Of a DNA stretch of 64,000 nt, positions 14,608 through 22,409 are shown piece by piece. This DNA comes from Oscillospiraceae bacterium. GTDB lineage: Bacteria; Bacillota; Clostridia; Oscillospirales; Ruminococcaceae. The stretch spans positions 1-64,000 of the forward strand of contig JAFUNR010000023.1 in NCBI GenBank assembly GCA_017472965.1, in the 5' to 3' direction. Position numbers and translations under genes: made by a program. The notes below the pieces were generated by a model. The model was given only the letters and a program-made list of their open reading frames with translations, did not search any database and was not told the origin of the DNA. Every line of letters starts with the position of its first letter. Position 1 is the stretch's first letter.

Positions 14608-15036
14608 TTATGCCAAAGAAATAATTTCTTTCTTTTGGCGTTGCGCCTTCTCGACAAACTGAGCTGCGCCGCCTTGGGGATGGGTGATGTAGGTGACGAC
14701 ATAGTCGGACTGTTTGAGCATCCAGTTGTTGCGCCACGAGATGGCGAAGCGGGGTGGGACGGATTCGATGCCTTCCGGAAGGATGGTGTCGGAAAGGTCC
14801 TCGTATTCTGCCTTCTTCCCGGGCAGGTAGGCCAGCACGACGGCGTAGCGGATGTGCGGGTATATCTGCCGCAGTTCTTTCAGCGTGCTGCGCACATAGG
14901 CATCAAAATGGCCGTGGTTTCCGACATAGAATGTGTCGATACCATAGGTGCTTATCAGATCGATAAGCGTTTCCTTTAATTTTGGTTTGATCGTCTCCGG
15001 ACAGTCCCGGTGACCGAAAAATGTACAGGCTGGCAT
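14608..15036 (-). CDS. SLOG-family protein
   Basis: This 142-residue protein has a Rossmann-like pattern: CTFFGHRDCPETIKPKL (N-terminal nucleotide-binding loop), FYVGNHGHFD, IRYAVVLAYLPGKK and a C-terminal region SDYVVTYITHPQGGA. This matches the DprA/LOG-related SLOG proteins common in Clostridia. SLOG domains are proposed to sense or make nucleotide-derived signals in conflict systems. The ATG at 15036 follows tggaggtattt. It is transcribed away from the XRE gene through a region with three palindromes. A decayed second copy lies at about 18900-19122. Confidence 0.75.
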   Translation of the reverse strand: MPACTFFGHRDCPETIKPKLKETLIDLISTYGIDTFYVGNHGHFDAYVRSTLKELRQIYPHIRYAVVLAYLPGKKAEYEDLSDTILPEGIESVPPRFAISWRNNWMLKQSDYVVTYITHPQGGAAQFVEKAQRQKKEIISLA

Positions 15037-15057
15037 TCAAATACCTCCACAATGGAA

Positions 15058-15169
15058 TACCCGTATTCGGGTATATTCATTGTAGCGCAGTTATATTTTT
15101 GAAGTCAACCCGTATACGGGTAATTGCGTCTGTTTTCGTTGTTATTATCATATTAACCCACAAACGGGT
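15058..15169. promoter_or_regulatory. Three palindromic operators between divergent SLOG and XRE genes
   Basis: The sites are tacccgtattcgggta (15058-15073), acccgtatacgggt (15108-15121, perfect) and acccacaaacgggt (15156-15169). All share accc-N6-gggt. They lie between the start codons of the SLOG gene (minus) and the XRE gene (plus). The XRE protein is the obvious candidate binder. Confidence 0.7.
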
Positions 15170-15193
15170 AATGATAACACGGGGGCAGTGTTT

Positions 15194-15445
15194 ATGGAAT
15201 ACTCTGAGCTTTATATAAAAAGAATTCGTAAGTTGTGCAAAGAGCGAGGTATTGCAATCAACAAGCTTGCTACAATGAGCGATGTGAAACAATCGACATT
15301 GGATAATATCGTACGAGGCTTGACAAAGAATCCACGTGTAAAAACGCTCCATAAAGTTGCGTTGGCGTTTAATATGACTTTGGCTGAATTTCTCGATTTT
15401 GATGAATTAAATGATTATTCTTTTGCGGATGATGAAGATGAGTGA
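15194..15445 (+). CDS. XRE-family regulator
   Basis: This 83-residue HTH_3 protein reads YIKRIRKLCKERGIAINKLATMSDVKQSTLDNIVRGLTKNPRVKTLHKVALAFNMTLAEFLDF, followed by an acidic tail (DDEDE). The ATG at 15194 is preferred because a GGGGG lies 8 bases upstream; a GTG at 15188 is possible. It probably binds the three accc-N6-gggt palindromes upstream, controlling both itself and the SLOG gene. The DUF262-HEPN pair follows about 100 bases downstream and could be in the same regulon. Confidence 0.8.
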   Translation: MEYSELYIKRIRKLCKERGIAINKLATMSDVKQSTLDNIVRGLTKNPRVKTLHKVALAFNMTLAEFLDFDELNDYSFADDEDE

Positions 15446-15541
15446 TGATGTGAAGAGTTGTTTAGTCCGTGTATTGTAATTAGAGGAGAAGGAAGCGCCC
15501 TTGTAAGGAGGGGCGACAACTCAACCTTAGGAGGATTATTT

Positions 15542-16750
15542 ATGAATGAACAGCTTAATATGTTTGAAACGATAGAAACGGAAGAGTTTACTAGTAGTTT
15601 TGAACAAACTCAAATTGAAAATGAAAGTGAAGAGGATATTCGAGATATTAGTAGATTATCCTTTTCTGATTTGGCTGTAACTGGAACGGATTGGACAGTT
15701 GAAACGATTATTAGTCAGATTAAAAAAGGTAATATTCAACTCGATCCGGCTTTCCAAAGGCGGGATGCTTGGTCAAACAAAGTGAAGAGCCGTTTTATCG
15801 AATCTCTCTTTGTGGGACTGCCTATACCACAAATTATTTTGGCTGAGCAGAAAGATAAAAAAGGAAAATTTATCGTTATTGATGGCAAACAACGGCTCCT
15901 TAGTTTAAAACAATTTGCTCTGCCTGATAATGATGAGCAGGCGCTGAAATTATCTGGTTTGGAAGTGCTGCCTAAGTTTAATCGTATGACTTATGCAAAT
16001 ATCGAAAAAGGTTTGTTCTTTGATGATATTGATGCATTCAATAACCAGACCATTAGAACGGTTGTAATCAAGAATTGGAAGAACGTGGAGATTTTGTATT
16101 TGCTTTTCTTAAGACTAAATACAGGAAGCGTTAAACTGTCCCCGCAGGAACTTCGTCAGGCACTATATCCTGGCAAGTTTATTAACTTTGCAAATGTCGA
16201 ATCTAGCAATAATCAGGGACTCCAAAAAATGCTAAATATCAAAAAAGCTGATTTCCGTATGCGAGATGTGGAAATTTTGATTCGTTTCTTTGCTTTTAAT
16301 TTCTTTGCCAAAGACTACTCTGGCAGTATGCAAAATTTCCTTGATCTAACATGTGACAAGCTAAATAGATCCTATGAAACCAAAGAGCATTTGATAAAAG
16401 AAGCGGTAGATTTGTTCAATTCGGCAATAGCGCTAACTTTTGATGTGTTTGGAAGTAGAACGGCCTTCCGTAAATTTAAAAGTGGCAAGTACGAAGAAAA
16501 ATATAATCGTGCGGTTATAGATATAATGTTATTCTATTTCTCTCAAATCAGAGACAAAGAGAACGCTGTAAAATTGCAAGCGAGTATTGTGACTTCATTT
16601 GAGGAATTGTGCGACGGCGATCAAACTTTTCTTTCTTCTTTGGAATCTACAACGAAAAGCCTTGCGGCAGTCCATTATCGTTTCAGAAAATGGGGTGAAG
16701 TACTCAGCGCTATTACCGGTGAGCGATTGTTAATCCCGGAAGGCTATTAA
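15542..16750 (+). CDS. DUF262 protein (partner of HEPN protein)
   Basis: This 402-residue protein has an acidic N-terminal extension and then the DUF262 core: FQRRDAW at residues 71-77 and DGKQR at 114-118 (ParB-like motifs). There is no DUF1524/HNH part at the C-terminus, so nuclease activity, if any, must come from the partner. The ATG at 15542 follows ttaggaggattattt. The gene lies 20 bases before an RX4H HEPN gene. DUF262 genes paired with RiboL-PSP-like HEPN genes recur in bacterial genomes and are regarded as putative defence or toxin modules. It differs clearly from the DUF262 protein at 3876. Confidence 0.85.
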   Translation: MNEQLNMFETIETEEFTSSFEQTQIENESEEDIRDISRLSFSDLAVTGTDWTVETIISQIKKGNIQLDPAFQRRDAWSNKVKSRFIESLFVGLPIPQIILAEQKDKKGKFIVIDGKQRLLSLKQFALPDNDEQALKLSGLEVLPKFNRMTYANIEKGLFFDDIDAFNNQTIRTVVIKNWKNVEILYLLFLRLNTGSVKLSPQELRQALYPGKFINFANVESSNNQGLQKMLNIKKADFRMRDVEILIRFFAFNFFAKDYSGSMQNFLDLTCDKLNRSYETKEHLIKEAVDLFNSAIALTFDVFGSRTAFRKFKSGKYEEKYNRAVIDIMLFYFSQIRDKENAVKLQASIVTSFEELCDGDQTFLSSLESTTKSLAAVHYRFRKWGEVLSAITGERLLIPEGY

Positions 16751-16770
16751 TCCGTTGAGGGAGTGGCTTT

Positions 16771-17391
16771 ATGCATACAGATAAATATATAAGGTTGCAA
16801 AGCCGGCTTGGCAAATTACGCAAAGTTTATCTTCCTAAAGTTTTTTCCCCGACGGGATTATATTCTGATTCTACGTATGAAAAGGTTCGTGCATATAAAG
16901 TGCTGGCACACGCAGAGATGGAATACTATTTCGAAGAAGTTGCTTTATCCATAGCAAGAAAATCGTACGTAAAATGGAATTCCGGCAATAAAACGTCCAC
17001 TCCATTGCTCAGTATGGTTGCATATTATGAGGGCTCGTTTTCTGCTCCCCCCAATACGCATGACGCAAACAACGCAGATAAAGACCTAAACTGGAGAATC
17101 AACACTGCGTATACCAATTACAATAAGATGATTCGATCCAATAATCATGGTATTAAGGAGAAGAACATTCTGGGTATTTTTTTGCCAATAGGGGTTAAAA
17201 TCTCAGATATTGATGAGAGCATGCTTCTTGCGCTTGAAAATTTTGGTTCAGAACGTGGAATGATTGCACATTCAACTCGTACCAGTACATTAATAACACC
17301 TGATGATGCGCTTGATAGCGTAAATGATTTGATGACATATATTGGCGCTTTTGACCAGTTCCTAGCTGAGTATAAAAAAACAGTTCGTTAA
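16771..17391 (+). CDS. HEPN-type protein (RiboL-PSP/MAE_28990-like)
   Basis: This 206-residue alpha-helical protein has AHAEMEYYFEEVALSIARK in the first helix pair and ERGMIAHST with the R-X4-H motif at R162/H167, the RNase signature of HEPN domains. The first HEPN helix usually carries the polar residue next to HAE-x-E, as here. ATG 16771 follows gggagtgg, 20 bases after the DUF262 stop. The pair is likely co-transcribed and ends at the terminator at 17485. A role as an RNA-cleaving effector licensed by the DUF262 NTPase is an inference from family behaviour. Confidence 0.75.
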   Translation: MHTDKYIRLQSRLGKLRKVYLPKVFSPTGLYSDSTYEKVRAYKVLAHAEMEYYFEEVALSIARKSYVKWNSGNKTSTPLLSMVAYYEGSFSAPPNTHDANNADKDLNWRINTAYTNYNKMIRSNNHGIKEKNILGIFLPIGVKISDIDESMLLALENFGSERGMIAHSTRTSTLITPDDALDSVNDLMTYIGAFDQFLAEYKKTVR

Positions 17392-17484
17392 TATGTAACG
17401 ATATGTAGGTACTGATTATAAATTACGATTTAGCTCTGCAATTTGGATGAGCTGTACTTATATCCTCGATGATTTCTCGAAAAT

Positions 17485-17524
17485 AAAATGACCTATGGTA
17501 TTACTAAATATCATAGGTCATTTT
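17485..17524 (+). terminator. Intrinsic terminator after the DUF262-HEPN pair
   Basis: A 16-bp stem (aaaatgacctatg... / ...cataggtcatttt, one mismatch) ends in TTTTT. Confidence 0.8.
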
Positions 17525-17668
17525 TGTTGAAATTTCCGTCCTTCTCGGATGGTGTTTAAATATTCTTCCGTGTGTCCGGTGAGGATGGGATCTATATAGG
17601 ATATCGGCTCGTTATAGAACAAGAAATCCAGTTTGCGGAGGTCGAGTCATATTTCGACAAATTGATTT
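17518..17668 (-). pseudogene. Remnant of an unidentified gene
   Basis: On the minus strand a frame reads ...LDLRKLDFLFYNEPISYIDP... and then a helical TGHTEEYLNTIREGRKF before a TGA at 17518-17520. Upstream in the same frame a TGA interrupts it (FVEI-stop-LDL) and no start exists. The codon pattern looks genuinely coding, so this is probably the 3' end of a deleted gene. The parent family is not recognised. Confidence 0.4.
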
Positions 17669-17683
17669 AAAGTGCTGTTTAAC

Positions 17684-18766
17684 TCAGGGTTCTTTATGTT
17701 GTTCCGATATTTGTTCAACAGGGATTTCGTTTACTGTTATCGAGGCAGTCTCATCTCCCGTTAATGTATAAATGCGGGATTCTTTTTCAAGAATAAATCT
17801 CTTGCAATAGAACGTTTCTGCAAACTGTGTAATCTGTACCATTTGAGCTGCGTCAATAGTAGCGCCGATAAAGGCTCCAATATACGGAATCGCTTTACCA
17901 ACTGATTTTTGTGTGAGCTTTTTACCGATTTGCTCAAAGACTTCTGTAAAGGCGGTCTTTTCGAGGCCCTTTTTTCCGGCCTTTTCCAGCGCCTTCTTCG
18001 CAGCACTATTTGCAAGAGCCCTCATCTGCGCCAATAGCAAAGGTACACCGCCTTTTTGCGCCATAGCGGTCCAACCCTTTTTAACAGTTTGTTTCACTGT
18101 GGTGGTGCTTGTCAGAAGCATAACTTTAGCAATTACACCGGACAGTTCTGTTTCTCCCTTGCTCTTCGGGTTTAATGCGCTCATAAAAACTTCAGATGCA
18201 ATTTGGAGTTCAGCAGGATCATTCTTTATGTCATAACCATAGAACAATGCGATAGATTGCACTGCCCGATAGAATAAGAATGTACTCAACACGAGATTAA
18301 ACGGCAGCCCTGCAAAACCTGGTGCACCGGTCGCTGCTCCTTCTGCAAGTGCGGCAATTATATCGGCAAATTTATATTTACCGACCACCTGAGAAAGGTC
18401 GTAACTCCGCACCAGGCATATTTCATCAAGGGAGGTAATCTCGTTATCAGGAGAAATCCGATTAATCTGCTTTATGATTTCAGCTTTGCTGACAGTGACC
18501 TTCGCAGCAAATTGTTCCAGTGTCTGGAAGCTTTTGGTGAGATATTCCATTGACTTAAGGAAGAGTTCTGTTTCGGAGATCTTCTTGCCGGTCGCTGCAA
18601 CCATGTCCTTGACTCCCTGAGGAATCATTTCTCCCACCTTATCCACGGCTTTGCTGAAAACTCCCGGCGCAACCATTTTGTTATAGGACTCTGTTAATGC
18701 AATCAAAGCTTTTTCTTCTTTTGCATCCACAATCTGCTCAGGAATGATATATGTTTTAGTACTCAT
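17684..18766 (-). CDS. EcsC-family protein
   Basis: This 360-residue protein matches EcsC proteins: an N-terminal helical region with GVFSKAVDKVGEMIPQGV, the central signature ATGAPGFAGLPFNLVLSTFL followed by YGYDIKNDPAEL, and a C-terminal Gly-rich helix KAIPYIGAFIGATIDA. EcsC was named after the third gene of the Bacillus ecsABC transporter locus, but most homologues stand alone and their biochemical role is unknown. Hydrophobic helices in the centre suggest membrane association. The ATG at 18766 follows aaaggcggg; an upstream start at 18784 is possible. No partner gene is adjacent. Confidence 0.8.
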   Translation of the reverse strand: MSTKTYIIPEQIVDAKEEKALIALTESYNKMVAPGVFSKAVDKVGEMIPQGVKDMVAATGKKISETELFLKSMEYLTKSFQTLEQFAAKVTVSKAEIIKQINRISPDNEITSLDEICLVRSYDLSQVVGKYKFADIIAALAEGAATGAPGFAGLPFNLVLSTFLFYRAVQSIALFYGYDIKNDPAELQIASEVFMSALNPKSKGETELSGVIAKVMLLTSTTTVKQTVKKGWTAMAQKGGVPLLLAQMRALANSAAKKALEKAGKKGLEKTAFTEVFEQIGKKLTQKSVGKAIPYIGAFIGATIDAAQMVQITQFAETFYCKRFILEKESRIYTLTGDETASITVNEIPVEQISEQHKEP

Positions 18767-18899
18767 TATTAACCCGCCTTTCATAAAAGGATGTGTTATT
18801 TTCGCGGATCCCTTCTTGTATATTTATAGCATATCAGTTAGAGAATGTCGACATCCGGTTGCAAATTGATTGCTTATTTCTTGTTTCCGGCCGCTTTGT

Positions 18900-19122
18900 G
18901 CGCATACTAATAAGCGCAACCCCGGGAATGGACGATGCAGGTGACGACATAGTCGGCTTCCTTGAGCATCCGGTCGTTTCGACGGAAGCTGGCGAAGCGG
19001 GAGGTGAAGCTTCGATGTTCTTCGGGGAAATGGTGTCGAAAAAGTTTTCGTATTCAGTTTTCTGCCGGGGACACAGGCCAGCACGACGGCGCAGGAGATT
19101 TGCGGGTAAGGTGTTGAATTGA
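18900..19122 (-). pseudogene. Decayed SLOG-family gene copy
   Basis: The minus strand retains pieces in several frames that match the intact SLOG protein at 14608-15036: YPQISCAVVLACVPGRK, then KTEYENFFDTI in the next frame, then RFASFRRNDRMLKEADYVVT. At least two frameshifts separate them and the first 60 codons are missing. It is a relic of a second copy of the module, possibly from an older insertion. Confidence 0.65.
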
Positions 19123-19295
19123 GAGTAATCAACGGGTACTGTTTTGTTGCAATTTAAAAAAATGATGAAATTTTTAGCAAAAAATATGAAAAATGCGTTG
19201 AAAGTCCGGATTATCGTACTTGATGTCTGCTATTATTAATTTGCAGGAAAAAAGAGGGCAAAAAACGGATGGAATGTACTTGGAAATCAAGAATA
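19123..19295. other. Intergenic AT-rich stretch
   Basis: No gene or clear signal is seen between the SLOG relic and the MobC gene. Confidence 0.4.
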
Positions 19296-19715
19296 TCACC
19301 CCTGTCGGTTCCAATGCATTTGCGATTTATTCAACAAAGCGAATGCTTGCTTTTTCCATGCTTCCTGCTCTGATCGTTTTAGAAAAGGAACTTGTCCCAG
19401 CAGAGTCAAGAGCTCGTTGAAATTGGCTTGCAGCTCCGCCCAATCGGCGTGTGCCGCATACGCTTTTGCGTTGGTGTTGTATGCTATACGGTTGATGTTA
19501 TTGCCGATACGGTTCACTTCGTAAAGCAGTCTTTTTCCTTGCTCTTTGTCCATTGTGTAATAGCGGCCTGTAATGCTTTCGGCGAAAATCAGCTTTCGTA
19601 TGTATTCGCTCTGTGACAGGCCGTATGATGCGGCGTTTCGCATCAGCAGTTCTTTTTCTTCTTCGACGAGCCAGACTTGTAATTTTTCGCGGCGCAGCCG
19701 GTTCTGTTCACTCAT
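19296..19715 (-). CDS. MobC-family mobilisation protein
   Basis: This 139-residue protein has an N-terminal ribbon-helix-helix (KLQVWLVEEEKELLMRNAASYGLSQSEYIRKLIF) and the MobC signature RLLYEVNRIGNNINRIAYNTNA, followed by a helical C-terminus. MobC binds near oriT as part of the relaxosome. The ATG at 19715 follows aaggagatactatt. The relaxase that normally follows mobC is missing: downstream lie only the SLOG relic and EcsC. The mobilisation module has probably been truncated by deletion. Confidence 0.8.
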   Translation of the reverse strand: MSEQNRLRREKLQVWLVEEEKELLMRNAASYGLSQSEYIRKLIFAESITGRYYTMDKEQGKRLLYEVNRIGNNINRIAYNTNAKAYAAHADWAELQANFNELLTLLGQVPFLKRSEQEAWKKQAFALLNKSQMHWNRQG

Positions 19716-19983
19716 AATAGTATCTCCTTATATTGTTGTGTCATGATAGAGCTTGATTTGTTGCATCGTTTGTACTAAAGATATGATGGGAAGGGATGAT
19801 GTTTATGGCAATAGATTTGCCCCGGCTTTAGGGGGCTGGGGAGAAGAGCAGGTAAAACCTTAGCAAGATGGTTACCAAATAAGGAAATAAGGGCATATGG
19901 CAGGAGTGGCTCCAGCCAACTTGCTAATGTTATGATCGACTGTGATCATCGTATTTTTAAGGGGGCGGTATATCAGGGGTAAT
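19716..19983. other. Intergenic region next to mobC (possible oriT remnant)
   Basis: No gene is seen in about 270 bases. G-runs and the short complementary pieces gatcgactgtgatc near 19935 fit an oriT-like location upstream of mobC, but no nic consensus can be assigned by eye. Confidence 0.3.
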
Positions 19984-20280
19984 TTATTTTGGTGTGTTTT
20001 TTCCTGACGTCGATGATTTTTTGGCGTTCTGAGAGGTCCGGGCTTCAACGGTATCAATAATCGTATTCAATAGTTGTACTTTCTGACCGGAAGGACAGTT
20101 TAAAGAGCGTAACCGTTGGATAACTATTGCTGCATGTACGTCGGATACCCGTTTAGCAAGATCCAGTTGTCCGTCATCTGTTGCAGGGCGGTAAATGATC
20201 AAGTTGACAGCTGCCTTTTTGCGGATGATGATCGCCTCCTCTGAAAAGATTTTGCGTTGCTGTTGTGTTGTTAATGTCAT
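19984..20280 (-). CDS. Hypothetical protein
   Basis: This 98-residue protein is not recognised. Its N-terminus has RKIFSEEAIIIRKKAAVNLIIYRP, then a helical region with LAKRVSDVHAAIVIQRLRSLNC, and a Lys/Ser-rich tail. The ribosome binding site is weak (gtgag). It lies upstream of mobC on the same strand and could be a small accessory protein of the mobile backbone. Confidence 0.4.
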   Translation of the reverse strand: MTLTTQQQRKIFSEEAIIIRKKAAVNLIIYRPATDDGQLDLAKRVSDVHAAIVIQRLRSLNCPSGQKVQLLNTIIDTVEARTSQNAKKSSTSGKNTPK

Positions 20281-20390
20281 ATAGACTCACTGATAAATTG
20301 GCTGTGTGAAATATTTTAATGTTAATTGGGGCAATTCACATTGCGTAAAAGTTGCGTAAATGTTGCCCGGAAAAGAAGAGGAGTCTAGAC

Positions 20391-21626
20391 ATGAAAAGAT
20401 TGGATTTTGCAGCAGCCATGGATGTGCTTAAACAGAACACGCCCAAGCATATCTACAAAAGTCAGCCGGAGTTTTTGGAAGAGTTATTTGAGGATGCGAT
20501 TTTTGGTTACCAAAAAGATGTGGACATGGATCACGGGAGAGTCAGTAAGAGGATCAACGGGTTGCAGGCGTTGAATAAGGAGCTCGTCATCTATTATGAG
20601 GAAAAAGCGAATCGAGACAAGTTGGTAAAAAGGATCAATGAAAGGCTGGTGACGAAGGTTCCGGACAAATACATGGTAGTACGGGATCTGCAGGAGCTTG
20701 TGGTGCAGGCGGACAATGTATCACCTCAACGGAAAGCAGAATTGCTTGGCAATGGGAGTTTTAAGAGCGATGAGGATATGGCGGAATTCGTAGCGGATGT
20801 GCTTTGCATTTCTATGCAGCTCCCGTTCAGTAAACGTGATGTGCGAAAGTCTGCGGATCTATCGGAAAAAGAGAACTCCTTCCGTATCTTTGACACAGAG
20901 GTTCCCAAACCCTGCCCTTGTTTTTCAGGACGAGAGAGGGAATTGGAACAGCTGCACGCGCTGCTGAGTGATAACAGTAAAGTGTTTGTTCATGGTATTC
21001 CGGGTATTGGAAAAAGTGAGCTTGTCAAAGCTTATGCCCAAAAGTACAAAAAAGAATACACCAATATCATTTATGTGAATTGTTCGAAAGGACTGAAGGA
21101 TGCTGTGACTGCTATGAAGTTTACAACAGACTTGCCCGGACAGAGTGAAACGGAACGATTTGAGCGGCATAACGACTTTTTGCGCACTTTGTTAAGCGAT
21201 ACGCTGTTGATCATGGACAACTGCAATGTTGCTGAGGGTGAAGACGGGTTTTTGACAGAGATGTTGGAATATCCGTGTAAGATCGTGTTCACCACGAGAA
21301 ACCGGTATGAAAAACACACTATGCTGGAAGTCGCTGAGCTGGAAGAAGGTGCTCTGTTTGATTTGGCAGGCGAGTTTTTTGCCCGCATGGAGGAGCACAG
21401 GGAAGAGGTCGAGGCGATCGTTACTCTCCTTCACAGACATACATTTGTGGTGGAGCGGATGGCACGATTGCTGGTAAAAGGTCTGACGGAGCCGGACGAA
21501 TTGCCGGCCGAACTCCAACAGGCAAACGGGACATTGGATGCGGCAGATAAGAGCGGTGCGGAGAAGGATGGTAAGACAAAGAAGGCCGCTTGTTATACGG
21601 ACCGTTCCTTAGCCATGACGGCGTGA
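20391..21626 (+). CDS. STAND/NB-ARC-type NTPase, C-terminally truncated
   Basis: The protein has 411 residues from the ATG at 20391 (gaggag upstream). Residues 1-170 are helical. An NB-ARC domain follows: SGRERELEQLHALL, P-loop VHGIPGIGKSEL, Walker B TLLIMDNCN and the arginine motif IVFTTRNRYE. Full-length relatives continue with winged-helix and TPR sensor repeats of several hundred residues. Here the frame runs out after KDGKTKKA into an unrelated tail (CYTDRSLAMTA). The sensor half is lost, so this is likely an inactive remnant of a signal-sensing or defence ATPase. Coding fragments of another gene follow at once, consistent with a deletion joint near 21590. Confidence 0.7.
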   Translation: MKRLDFAAAMDVLKQNTPKHIYKSQPEFLEELFEDAIFGYQKDVDMDHGRVSKRINGLQALNKELVIYYEEKANRDKLVKRINERLVTKVPDKYMVVRDLQELVVQADNVSPQRKAELLGNGSFKSDEDMAEFVADVLCISMQLPFSKRDVRKSADLSEKENSFRIFDTEVPKPCPCFSGRERELEQLHALLSDNSKVFVHGIPGIGKSELVKAYAQKYKKEYTNIIYVNCSKGLKDAVTAMKFTTDLPGQSETERFERHNDFLRTLLSDTLLIMDNCNVAEGEDGFLTEMLEYPCKIVFTTRNRYEKHTMLEVAELEEGALFDLAGEFFARMEEHREEVEAIVTLLHRHTFVVERMARLLVKGLTEPDELPAELQQANGTLDAADKSGAEKDGKTKKAACYTDRSLAMTA

Positions 21627-21824
21627 TACATGTTCTCGATTTGAAAACATTGAGGATCGATTTTTGGGATCCGCATAAGCAATGAAGAGCTATGAGCGTG
21701 TGTACGTCGATACGCCGGCCCTTTTGGATGCGAAACGTCAGGAGATCGGACAGGTTTTATGGTTTGATTCTCCGAAAGAGAAAAAAGCTGCAATAAAGTT
21801 TGGAGGCGAGGCCCTGTTTTAGGG
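21627..21824 (+). pseudogene. Remnant coding fragments after the STAND gene
   Basis: One frame reads GVIHVLDLKTLRIDFWDPH and then stops. The next frame opens at ATG 21682 with MKSYERVYVDTPALLDAKRQ and continues to a TAG at 21822-21824 (47 residues). Both pieces look like natural protein and end at a good terminator, suggesting the 3' end of a deleted gene. The family is not recognised. Confidence 0.4.
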
Positions 21825-21836
21825 CCTCGCTTTTTT
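21806..21836 (+). terminator. Intrinsic terminator
   Basis: A 9-bp perfect GC-rich stem (gcgaggccc / gggcctcgc) is followed by TTTTTT. Confidence 0.85.
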
Positions 21837-21959
21837 GGGCAATTTTTAAGCAATTTATCGGCACGGACACTGCAGGAATAATTTGCTAAGATATACGTAC
21901 AGGAGTGCTCTTGATAGTTAAGTGGATCAAAAATTAATCTTTTAGTGAGGAGAATTTGC

Positions 21960-22409
21960 ATGATGTAAAATGTACGTAAGGATAGCCGTCTTCCGGCATA
22001 TATGGCGTATCCAAGATTTTTGATGGATATCGATATCAGTGATACAGCGAAACTAGTATATGTTTTGCTGCTGGATCGTGCGCGGTTATCCATGCAAAAC
22101 GACGGCTGGGCGGATGATCAAGGGCATGTATTTGTTGTATATACGGTAAAAGCGTTGGCTGAAACCATCCGGAAGAGTGAGGTGACGGTAAAAACCTCAT
22201 TATCAGCGCTGGAACATCAAACGCTTATTTCCCGCAAGCGGCAGGGGGCAGGGGTACCCAATAAGATTTATGTGAGGATACCGGCAGAAAACTGTCCGGC
22301 TGTACGGAAAAGTCATTATAATCAGACGGCTCAAAAACTGTCTGCAAATAATAAATATAATCAAATAACTGATGATAAATATGAGTATCAAGAAGGAGAC
22401 AGTCTATGA
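21960..22409 (+). pseudogene. RepA N-terminal family replication initiator, interrupted at codon 3
   Basis: The body (22002-22409: MAYPRFLMDIDISDTAKLVYVLLLDRA..., VFVVYTVKALAETIRKSEVTVKTSLSALE, RKRQGAGVPNKIYV) is the winged-helix domain of Firmicutes RepA_N-type plasmid initiators. The family usually begins with a short leader ending in KDSRLPAY before MAYPRF. That leader is present in frame from ATG 21960 behind gaggag, but codon 3 is TAA (21966-21968): M-M-stop-NVRKDSRLPAY. A single base change could have made it. Translation from the internal ATG at 22002 would give a 135-residue protein lacking 14 residues. The gene overlaps the helicase-loader gene by 4 bp. Confidence 0.75.
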
